The translations under genes were made by a program, and so were the position numbers. DNA of 6,477 bases from Bryobacteraceae bacterium. Lineage in GTDB: Bacteria > Acidobacteriota > Terriglobia > Bryobacterales > Bryobacteraceae. The notes below the pieces were generated by a model. The model was not told the DNA's origin and did no database searches. It saw only the letters and a list, made by a program, of their open reading frames with translations. The stretch lies in the NCBI GenBank assembly GCA_947456995.1, contig CANGVB010000216.1, positions 1 to 6,477 on the forward strand. Reading direction: 5' to 3'. Of this stretch, positions 1 to 5,270 are shown one piece after another; within the stretch, counting starts at the first letter, position 1, and every line of letters starts with the position of its first letter.

Positions 1-923
1 CCTTTTTCTTCTGGATCAATTTCTCAGATCCCCATCACGTCTGGGATCGCAATGCGATTCCCAAGCCGCACGACCCGGCCAAGATTCCGCTTCCCGCGCA
101 CCTGCCCGATCTGCCCGGAATGCGTGACGATCTCGCCCGCTACTACGACGAGATCACCAGAGCCGACGATGAACTAGGCATGGTACTGGCAACGCTTGAG
201 AAGCGTGGCCTGGCCGACAACACCCTCGTGGTTTTTATGGGTGACAACGGACACGCCTTCCCTCACGGCAAGGGCTCTCTTTATGACCCGGGCCTCAACG
301 TGCCACTGGTGGCGCGCTGGCCGGGCAAGATCAAGCCGGGCTCTTCGAGCGCCAATCTGCTGAGTGGGGAAGACATCACGCCCACCTTCCTTGAGGCTGC
401 CGGGCTGCCCACCACCAAGGGCATGTCTGGACGCAGCTTCCTGCCCCTGCTTCGAGGATCTGCAAGTTACCAACCGCGTAAACATGTCTTTGCGGCGCGC
501 TTGCCCCATGGCAATGCCAACTTCAATGCGCAAACCAAAGCCAGCACCTTCGACCTGAGCCGCTGCGCCCGCTCGGCTTCGCACAAGCTGATCTGGAACT
601 ATACGCCCTATCAGGAATACCAACCTGTCGATAGTGTGCGTGATGCCGGCTGGCAGGAGATGCTCGCCGCGCACAAGGCCGGGACGCTGCCGCCAGCCAT
701 CGACAAGGCTTATTTCACCCGGCCAAGAGCGATCGTCGAATTGTTCGATCTCACCAAAGACCCGAGTGAGTTGAACAACCTGGCTGGCCAGCCGGAATAC
801 GCGAAGATCGAAGAGGACCTCAAGATCGCACTTCAGGAGAAGATGGTTGCTGACTATGATTTCCTGCCGCCGCCATTTGACGAAGCTGCTGTTAATCCTG
901 CTGCCGCTGCTCGCAAGCAGTGA
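1..923 (+). CDS. Sulfatase, S1 family, SGSH/heparan N-sulfatase-like (5' end missing)
   Basis: The frame is open from base 3 to the TGA at 921-923, giving about 306 visible C-terminal residues. The N-terminal half, including the CxPxR site that becomes formylglycine, lies off the left edge. Visible family marks are FSDPHHVWD (about 24-50), the stretch MRDDLARYYDEITRADDELG (120-179), and TLVVFMGDNGHAFPHGKG. In the last of these the Asp-Asn at 243-248 and the Lys at 270-272 match metal and sulfate ligands of S1 sulfatases. The order 'PD.P..R.DLA.YY..I.R.D...G..L..L' followed by DNG.xFPxGKxxLYxPG resembles human SGSH and bacterial S1_8-type enzymes, which hydrolyse N- or O-sulfate groups of glycans. 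The exact substrate cannot be read. The last 26 codons overlap the downstream receptor gene in another frame. The natural family end is probably near YDFLPPPF, so the Ala-rich tail looks like a product of the overlap. Sulfatase call sure; subfamily moderate. Confidence 0.92.
   Translation, partial: FFFWINFSDPHHVWDRNAIPKPHDPAKIPLPAHLPDLPGMRDDLARYYDEITRADDELGMVLATLEKRGLADNTLVVFMGDNGHAFPHGKGSLYDPGLNVPLVARWPGKIKPGSSSANLLSGEDITPTFLEAAGLPTTKGMSGRSFLPLLRGSASYQPRKHVFAARLPHGNANFNAQTKASTFDLSRCARSASHKLIWNYTPYQEYQPVDSVRDAGWQEMLAAHKAGTLPPAIDKAYFTRPRAIVELFDLTKDPSELNNLAGQPEYAKIEEDLKIALQEKMVADYDFLPPPFDEAAVNPAAAARKQ
835..840 (+). promoter_or_regulatory. Ribosome binding site AGGAGA for the TonB-dependent receptor, inside the sulfatase gene
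   Basis: AGGAGA lies within the sulfatase coding sequence. It is 6 nt before a TTG at 847 and 15 nt before an ATG at 856 in the same frame. The spacing favours the TTG start. The signal peptide makes sense with either start. Confidence 0.6.
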
Positions 924-3084
924 TGCCTTTGCTCAATTGCGGGGTGTCGTAAAGGACTCTCGATCTGGCGAGACCCTGAGCAAGGCGAAGATCGTGGCCG
1001 GAGATCAAAGTGTTGTCAGCGACAACGAAGGCCGCTTTACGATCTCCGCATCTTCAGACCTTCTTGTCTCGCTGGTGGGCTACCGAAGCCTGCGCGTTGT
1101 GGTGACGGATACGGGCCGCGAACTTGAAGTGCTGCTCACCCCCGATGGGCTTTCGCAAAAGGAAAGCGTCGAGGTGAAGGAAGGCCCCTACGAGCCACAG
1201 TACGCATCGAGTCCATCCGAGCGAAGCCTCAGCTCTGCCGAATTGCGCAATCTGGCAGGCGTCATCGCCAACGATCCGCTACGCGCCGTGCAGAGTCTGC
1301 CGGGCGTGAGCGCCACCAACGACTTCACCGCAAGCTTCGCCGTACGAGGTGCAGACTTCCGGCGTGTCGGCATCTATCTCGACGGCGTCTTGATGAACAA
1401 CCCGCTGCACTCCACACAAGGCCAGCAAGCCAGCGGCAGTATTTCGATGCTGAACACGGACGTGATCGAAGCGGTGACGTTGCACGCCGCCGCACCACCG
1501 GTTACGTATATGGACCGTAACGCCTCCGCCTTGGAACTGCTGGTGCGTGAGGGTTCCGACAAAGGTCTGGCCTGGCGTGTGAACGCGGGTGTCGCTGCCA
1601 CCAGCGCAATGGCCGAGGGCCCCTGGAAGCGCGGCACGTGGCTGGTGAGTGTGCGCAAGAGCTACCTGCAATATCTGCTGCAGAAAGCCCGCGCGATCGA
1701 TACGCTCGCCTTCGGCTTCTTCGACGTACAAGCCAAGCTCGGCTACAACCTCTCTCGTAAACAACGTGTGACGCTGGCTTTATTTGACGGAGTCTCCGAT
1801 CTCGATCGCAGCAGCGCCCGCAGCAGTCTCGGCGTCAACTCGATCCTCAACGGCACCTACCACCTCACCAACCTGCAACTGGGGCATCGCTGGACGGCCA
1901 CCGAGCGGTTGCTGGTGACCAACAAGCTCGCCTGGATCCGCGAGCGCAGCAGCAACCGCAATGTACTTGATCTGCCGCTGTCCTCGGCTGGTTATGGCGA
2001 GTGGGTGGCCAACACGGGCGTGGAGTGGAAGACGTTGCGTGCGGGCACATCCTTCCGGCAAATTCGCGACGATGGCTTTGAAGCCCGCTACATCTTTAAC
2101 CCTCTCTCGATCCGGCGGCGCGACCCCTGGAATGGGAACGCACTGCGCGCGGGCGGCTATGTCGAGCAGGCCTTCACCAAAGGCATCCTCAGTGTGAGCC
2201 TTGGCTCGCGCTTCGACGGATCGTCGACCCTGCAACCAGCATCAGTGTCGCCTCACGCCAGTGCACGTCTGCGGCTGGGCCCCTCGACACAATTGATTTC
2301 TGCCTGGAGCCAGGCCGTGCAGTACGTGCCGCTGAGTGCGTTGCTGATTGCAAATCTCGGCAATGCGGCGCTGTTGCCATCGCGAGCGATCCACGCCGTC
2401 GGTGGTATCGAGCAGGCACTCAACGCAACCACTCGCGTGCGCTTTGAGGCCTATTACCGGGCAGACCGCGATCTGCTGGCACAGCCACTGGCCGACATCC
2501 GCCTGCTGCCAAACGGGCAGGTCTTCTTCCCGCCCGCAGCCGCCCGCTTCGAGAATTCCGTTCGCGGTGCCGCGCGTGGCTTCGAAGTCTTTCTGCAGAA
2601 GCGCAGCGCCAATCGCTGGAATGGCTGGGTCTCCTACGGCTGGTCTCGATCGAGAATGCGAGATGGAATCACCGGTGCCCGCTACGATGCAGATTTCGAT
2701 CAGCGCCACACCGTCAACGGCTACGGCAGCTATCGTCTGAGCCCGTCTGTAAACTTGAGCGTGCGCTATAGCTACGGGTCGAACTTCCCGATTGCCGGCT
2801 TCTTCAGCCAACGCAATGGGCAATACTTTCTGTCGCAAGAACGCAACGCTGCACGGCTGCCGGTCTTCAGCCGGGCAGACTTCCGCTTGAACAAACAGTT
2901 TGAGAGAAAGAAATGGCGCGGCGTTCTCTTCTTTGAGGTGATGAATCTCTTCAACACAAACAACCGCACTTTCGATTCCTACAACGGCTACAACACGCGC
3001 ACTGGGGTTGCCAATATCTCGCTGCTGCGGCTCTTCCCGATCGTGCCAGGGGCGGGATGGATGATGGATTGGGGCAATCGCTAA
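847..3084 (+). CDS. TonB-dependent outer-membrane receptor with N-terminal carboxypeptidase-regulatory-like domain
   Basis: This is a 745-residue outer-membrane active transporter. The order is: signal peptide (basic CRRHLTK, Leu-rich core, probable cleavage after AFA at 29); CarboxypepD_reg-like beta domain (about 31-98, with GRFTIS and VGYR strands); a TonB-box-like SVEVKE (107-112); plug domain (about 128-236, with DPLRAVQSLPGVSA, FAVRGAD and IYLDGVLMNNPLH); then the barrel to the end. Barrel marks include DADFDQRHTVNGYGSYRL and FFEVMNLFNTNNRTFD, typical of acidobacterial and Bacteroidetes-type receptors. TTG at 847 is chosen for its well-spaced AGGAGA; ATG at 856 is the alternative (742 aa). 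Either start overlaps the sulfatase by 68-77 nt, which suggests coupled translation and a shared substrate route: import by the receptor, desulfation by the enzyme. It is shorter than the roughly 1,000-residue acidobacterial receptors. It ends WMMDWGNR rather than with the usual terminal aromatic residue. The ligand is unknown; binding of a sulfated compound is inferred only from the neighbour. Confidence 0.93.
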   Translation: MLTMISCRRHLTKLLLILLPLLASSDAFAQLRGVVKDSRSGETLSKAKIVAGDQSVVSDNEGRFTISASSDLLVSLVGYRSLRVVVTDTGRELEVLLTPDGLSQKESVEVKEGPYEPQYASSPSERSLSSAELRNLAGVIANDPLRAVQSLPGVSATNDFTASFAVRGADFRRVGIYLDGVLMNNPLHSTQGQQASGSISMLNTDVIEAVTLHAAAPPVTYMDRNASALELLVREGSDKGLAWRVNAGVAATSAMAEGPWKRGTWLVSVRKSYLQYLLQKARAIDTLAFGFFDVQAKLGYNLSRKQRVTLALFDGVSDLDRSSARSSLGVNSILNGTYHLTNLQLGHRWTATERLLVTNKLAWIRERSSNRNVLDLPLSSAGYGEWVANTGVEWKTLRAGTSFRQIRDDGFEARYIFNPLSIRRRDPWNGNALRAGGYVEQAFTKGILSVSLGSRFDGSSTLQPASVSPHASARLRLGPSTQLISAWSQAVQYVPLSALLIANLGNAALLPSRAIHAVGGIEQALNATTRVRFEAYYRADRDLLAQPLADIRLLPNGQVFFPPAAARFENSVRGAARGFEVFLQKRSANRWNGWVSYGWSRSRMRDGITGARYDADFDQRHTVNGYGSYRLSPSVNLSVRYSYGSNFPIAGFFSQRNGQYFLSQERNAARLPVFSRADFRLNKQFERKKWRGVLFFEVMNLFNTNNRTFDSYNGYNTRTGVANISLLRLFPIVPGAGWMMDWGNR

Positions 3085-3096
3085 AGCCTGTATACT
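3069..3096 (+). promoter_or_regulatory. Putative lexA promoter (TTGGGG-N16-TATACT)
   Basis: TATACT (3091-3096) matches 5 of 6 bases of the sigma-70 -10 consensus, and a weak -35 TTGGGG (3069-3074) lies 16 bp upstream, inside the 3' end of the receptor gene. Transcription would start near 3102-3105, leaving at most about 10 nt before the lexA ATG. The -10 lies largely within the LexA palindrome, so repressor binding would block RNA polymerase. The -10 is reasonable; the -35 is weak. Confidence 0.5.
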
Positions 3097-3113
3097 GTAA
3101 ATACTTACAGTAT
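3092..3113 (+). promoter_or_regulatory. LexA operator (SOS box), perfect palindrome overlapping the lexA start codon
   Basis: The arms ATACTGTAA and TTACAGTAT are exact reverse complements separated by ATAC. The core is CTGT (3095-3098) and ACAG (3107-3110) with 8 nt between, the same architecture as the E. coli SOS box. The right arm includes the first two bases of the lexA ATG at 3112. The position directly in front of a LexA gene supports negative autoregulation, as is known for LexA in many bacteria. I am confident of the palindrome and quite confident of its role. Confidence 0.88.
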
Positions 3114-3720
3114 GAAGCTCACCGCACGCCAACAGGAAATTCTCGATTTCATCGGCGAGTTCCGCCGCGAACACGGCTGCTCACCGTCGATCCCGGAAAT
3201 GCAACGCGCCTTCGGCATGAAGAGCCCCAATGGAATCGCGAGCCACCTGGCAGCGCTTGAGACGAAAGGCGCAATCCGGCGGGCCGATCGCGGCTCACGC
3301 CAAATCGAAGTTGCCGGCACTGGTCCTGTAGTCTCAATCCCCATCTATGGCGGAATTCCAGCAGGGCCGCCGCAGGATCTGGGGCAGGTGCGCAGCGAGG
3401 GGTGTATGCAGGTGGATCTTGAAACCCTCGGCTTTAAGCCGCAGCGTGGTTGTTATGCCCTGCGGGTTCGGGGAGACTCGATGAAGGATGCCGCAATTCT
3501 TGACGGCGACATTGTCGTGTTGCAGCCGACTCCAAACCCGAAAGCAGGGCAGATTGTAGCTGCCCTGATCGACGGAGAATCCACGCTCAAGCGCCTGGTG
3601 CTAGCCAAGGGGCGCTGGTATTTGAAGGCCGAGAATGCCTCGTACCCGGAATTGATACCGCGCTCGGATCTGGTAATCCAGGGCGCGGTTCAGATGGTGA
3701 TTCGGCAGTTGAAGGGCTAG
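3112..3720 (+). CDS. lexA: LexA repressor, SOS response regulator and self-cleaving serine peptidase
   Basis: This 202-residue protein matches full-length LexA. The N-terminal winged helix-turn-helix (about 1-68) starts MKLTARQQEIL, closely matching E. coli MKALTARQQE, and has the recognition helix SPNGIASHLAALETKG. The C-terminal S24 peptidase domain carries the self-cleavage bond A84-G85 in GGIPAGPP. The catalytic serine is S123 (VRGDSM) and the general-base lysine is K160 (STLKRL). All residues needed for RecA*-stimulated autocleavage are present, so the protein should repress SOS genes until DNA damage. The start is fixed by family alignment: the next Met is residue 30. No Shine-Dalgarno precedes the ATG; instead the SOS palindrome runs into it, implying leaderless translation. 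lexA is in the same frame as the receptor gene 27 nt upstream but has its own promoter. Its TAG stop lies in a CTAG shared with the convergent gene. Compared with E. coli, recognition-helix residues E44/E45 are Ala/Ser here. Confidence 0.97.
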   Translation: MKLTARQQEILDFIGEFRREHGCSPSIPEMQRAFGMKSPNGIASHLAALETKGAIRRADRGSRQIEVAGTGPVVSIPIYGGIPAGPPQDLGQVRSEGCMQVDLETLGFKPQRGCYALRVRGDSMKDAAILDGDIVVLQPTPNPKAGQIVAALIDGESTLKRLVLAKGRWYLKAENASYPELIPRSDLVIQGAVQMVIRQLKG

Positions 3721-4223
3721 TTGCGGTAGGAGAGTTGCAGCGGGCGGGTGGGACGGGCTGGGCCCAGATCTTCCATCACGTCCCGGACTCGCTCACGATA
3801 ACCGGGCACCGGGTTGTAGGTGGTCAGAATCTTGTCTAGCGGCTTGTTGCGGTAATAGTGAGAATTCGCCAGCCGTTCAGCAACGGTGTGAATGCTCTCT
3901 TTCACGCTCACAAAGCGGTGGTCGCCGTTGCTCCAGCCAAAAATGTTGTTGTTGTGAAAGGTCTTCCCGCCACTGCTTTCGACAAAGGCAATGCTTGGCA
4001 GCAAACGCCAGTCGAGATTGTGACGGTCCGCAGCGGCGACGAAATCGCGAGCCAACGGTTTTACGGGACATTGTTTTTCTTCGAAATACTTCTCGAGGCG
4101 CACAAGCCTGGGATCTTGTTTTCCAGCTGCCTCACTGCCCGTTGGGGCAGGAGAGGTGGCCACGAAGGGGCCAGCCATAATTCCAACAATAGCGAGCAGT
4201 CTGCTCGACGGTCCAAAATTCAT
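3717..4223 (-). CDS. Small exported glucosaminidase/lysozyme-like protein (GH73-like)
   Basis: A 168-residue protein with an N-terminal hydrophobic segment (about 8-22, LLAIVGIMAGPFVA), probably a signal peptide or anchor. It is followed by a charged linker and a domain at about 55-152. The segment DWRLLPSIAFVESSGGK, then NNNIFGWSNG, then VKESIHTVAERLAN and a late YNPVPGYRERV, follows the layout of GH73 glucosaminidases and related muramidase folds (ES.GGK...NNlFG). E82 is the likely catalytic acid. It probably acts on peptidoglycan in the periplasm; hydrolase versus lytic transglycosylase cannot be decided. The ATG at 4223 is chosen because it begins the signal peptide and has AAGGAG 13 nt upstream. 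The frame stays open to 4334, but that extension is Arg/Pro-rich, lies 5' of the signal peptide and runs through the promoter. The stop codon shares CTAG with lexA. A lone Cys (C52) precedes the domain. Confidence 0.75.
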   Translation of the reverse strand: MNFGPSSRLLAIVGIMAGPFVATSPAPTGSEAAGKQDPRLVRLEKYFEEKQCPVKPLARDFVAAADRHNLDWRLLPSIAFVESSGGKTFHNNNIFGWSNGDHRFVSVKESIHTVAERLANSHYYRNKPLDKILTTYNPVPGYRERVRDVMEDLGPARPTRPLQLSYRN

Positions 4224-4236
4224 GATTCGAAAATCA

Positions 4237-4242
4237 CTCCTT
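4237..4242 (-). promoter_or_regulatory. Ribosome binding site AAGGAG for the glucosaminidase-like gene
   Basis: On the minus strand AAGGAG lies 13 nt before the ATG at 4223. The spacing is somewhat long, but it is the only good Shine-Dalgarno here, and it supports the 4223 start over the longer open frame. Confidence 0.6.
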
Positions 4243-4254
4243 GCGATGGTACTC

Positions 4255-4270
4255 CGGTCCACGGGGACCG
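4255..4270. repeat. Short inverted repeat CGGTCC/GGACCG in the 5' leader of the minus-strand gene
   Basis: CGGTCC and GGACCG form 6-bp perfect arms around a 4-nt loop, ending 12 nt upstream of the AAGGAG ribosome site of the minus gene. If transcription starts near 4300, this would be a small GC-rich leader hairpin. Function is unknown and chance occurrence is possible. Confidence 0.35.
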
Positions 4271-4305
4271 ATGTTGGCTTCGCTCGGGGGAGACGACGTG
4301 GCTCC

Positions 4306-4334
4306 ACTCTAACGTGCCTTAGTGGGGGTATCAA
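4306..4334 (-). promoter_or_regulatory. Putative promoter TTGATA-N17-TAGAGT for the glucosaminidase-like gene
   Basis: On the minus strand TTGATA (4334-4329) matches 5 of 6 bases of the -35 consensus. It is followed after exactly 17 nt by TAGAGT (4311-4306), matching 4 of 6 bases of the -10. Transcription would begin near 4299, giving a leader of about 75 nt before the ATG at 4223. The spacing and orientation fit the gene; the -10 is mediocre. Confidence 0.45.
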
Positions 4335-4336
4335 GG

Positions 4337-4363
4337 GCCAAAGACGAATTGCTTGTCTTTGGC
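4337..4363. repeat. Hairpin in the divergent intergenic region, arms GCCAAAGAC/GTCTTTGGC
   Basis: Perfect 9-bp arms (4337-4345 and 4355-4363) are extended inward on the + strand by a G-U and an A-U pair, leaving a 5-nt loop. It lies just upstream of the putative minus-strand -35 and about 47 nt before alkA. No T-run follows on either strand, so it is not a typical terminator. It could be a protein-binding palindrome affecting both divergent promoters. The rest of the 186-nt gap holds the promoter elements listed separately and no RNA gene that I can see. Confidence 0.5.
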
Positions 4364-4395
4364 GCAGGAATGCGAGCGGGTCTCGCTCATAACTG

Positions 4396-4401
4396 TATTA
4401 T
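4396..4401 (+). promoter_or_regulatory. Putative -10 box TATTAT directly upstream of alkA
   Basis: In an AT-rich island within otherwise GC-rich DNA, TATTAT matches 5 of 6 bases of the -10 consensus and ends 8 nt before the first alkA ATG. Transcription would begin almost at the start codon. I see no good -35 at the right distance, so the element may be activator-dependent or spurious. Confidence 0.4.
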
Positions 4402-4409
4402 AGCTATTT

Positions 4410-5270
4410 ATGATGCCAAGTGTGGAGACCCTCCCTTTCCAGCCGCCTTTCGACTGGAAGGGCCTTCTAAGCTTCTTCCGACCTCGGGCCATCCCTGGGG
4501 TCGAGGCAATTGAAGGAGACGTGTTACGACGAAGTTTCAGATCCGGGTCGAGTTCGAGCTGTATCGAAATCAGAGCGGTCGAGGGCGAGCCCAGACTGGA
4601 GTTGAAAGTCTGGGGCCAGACAAGTTCAGAAATTCGCCCGCTCGCGGCCCGCGTCCTTGATCTCGACACCAACCCGAATGAGATCAAAGCCAAGCTGGGC
4701 GGGGATTTGACGGTAGGTCCGCTACTGGATTGCTGGCCTGGAATCCGCTTGCCCGGCGCGTGGGATGGCTTTGAGATGGGGGTGCGCGCGATCCTCGGCC
4801 AACAGGTTTCAGTGAAGGCAGCGCATACGCTGGCAGGCCGAATCGTGGCTCAATTTGGTCACCCTTACCTTAGCCCTTTCCCTAGTGTGACTAAGCTATT
4901 CCCCTTAGCCGAGGAGATGGCTCAGGTTCCAATCGAGGACTTGGCCGCTGTTGGCATTACCCGCAAACGGGCAGAGACGCTACACCATTTTGCGGAGTGG
5001 TCCAGCCTCAAGGCCGAAGATCGAGGACCGCTGCTCGACTTGCCAGGCATCGGCCCGTGGACAGAAAGCTACCTTCGGATGCGTGGCAACTCAGACCGAA
5101 ACGCCTTCCCGGCCGGCGACCTGGGAATACAGAAGGCACTCGGGATTCAGGGATTAGGACCAGTGAAAGCAGCTCGGGAGGCAGAACGACTGAGTGCCGC
5201 CTGGGCACCGCTGCGGGCTTATGCGGTATTCCTGTTGTGGAGATCGTTGTCGCCCAGGGAGGACTCTTGA
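4410..5270 (+). CDS. alkA: DNA-3-methyladenine glycosylase II (AlkA-type, HhH-GPD superfamily)
   Basis: A 286-residue base-excision repair glycosylase that removes alkylated purines such as 3-methyladenine. The N-terminal AlkA_N-like domain (about 7-107) opens LPFQPPFDWKGLLSFFRPRAIPGVE, shown here as its key residues PPFDW and RAIPGVE. The HhH-GPD core follows: FEMGVRAILGQQVSVKAAHT (121-140), the helix-hairpin-helix LLDLPGIGPWT (208-218), and FPAGDLGIQKA. D237 aligns with the E. coli AlkA catalytic Asp238. The length is near E. coli AlkA (282), and no Ada domain is fused. The start is ATGATG at 4410/4413. An in-frame TAG at 4401-4403 rules out an upstream start, and no Shine-Dalgarno is present. 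The gene overlaps ogt by 4 nt (TTGA), so the two are surely co-transcribed. Codon use (CTA, TTA, AGG and similar) looks less GC-biased than in the receptor gene. No Ada regulator is visible nearby. Confidence 0.94.
   Translation: MMPSVETLPFQPPFDWKGLLSFFRPRAIPGVEAIEGDVLRRSFRSGSSSSCIEIRAVEGEPRLELKVWGQTSSEIRPLAARVLDLDTNPNEIKAKLGGDLTVGPLLDCWPGIRLPGAWDGFEMGVRAILGQQVSVKAAHTLAGRIVAQFGHPYLSPFPSVTKLFPLAEEMAQVPIEDLAAVGITRKRAETLHHFAEWSSLKAEDRGPLLDLPGIGPWTESYLRMRGNSDRNAFPAGDLGIQKALGIQGLGPVKAAREAERLSAAWAPLRAYAVFLLWRSLSPREDS
5256..5263 (+). promoter_or_regulatory. Strong ribosome binding site AGGGAGGA fixing a TTG start for ogt
   Basis: AGGGAGGA inside the end of alkA places GGAGG 4 nt before TTG at 5267. 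The next candidate starts are TTG at 5276 (12 nt after the site) and ATG at 5285 (21 nt after), both too far away. The site therefore supports the TTG at 5267. Confidence 0.75.

Noticed and set aside
174..674. 166-codon minus-strand open frame
   Set aside because: It lies entirely opposite the conserved sulfatase core, with no family motif. It is a shadow frame.
2242..3174. 310-codon open frame on the minus strand opposite the receptor 3' half
   Set aside because: It runs antisense to a clear TonB-dependent receptor and into lexA, and has no recognisable domain. It is a by-product of GC-rich codon structure.
3858..4322. 154-codon plus-strand open frame between lexA and alkA
   Set aside because: It is antisense to the glucosaminidase-like gene, which carries clear motifs (VESSGGK, NNNIFGW). 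No domain is visible in the plus frame.
4224..4334. 37-residue N-terminal extension of the glucosaminidase-like protein
   Set aside because: The extension is Arg/Pro-rich, would bury the signal peptide, and overlaps the promoter-like elements. The ATG at 4223 has a ribosome site.
4337..4363. Intrinsic terminator
   Set aside because: The stem is good but neither strand shows a U-run after it, and it lies upstream, not downstream, of both flanking genes.
4393..4408. Second SOS box in front of alkA
   Set aside because: CTGT at 4393-4396 is followed after 8 nt by TATT, not ACAG, so the half-site has no partner.
4997..5266. Upstream extension of the ogt frame into alkA (252 codons)
   Set aside because: The extension is alkA read in another frame. 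TTG 5267 has the strong ribosome site and the family N-terminus.
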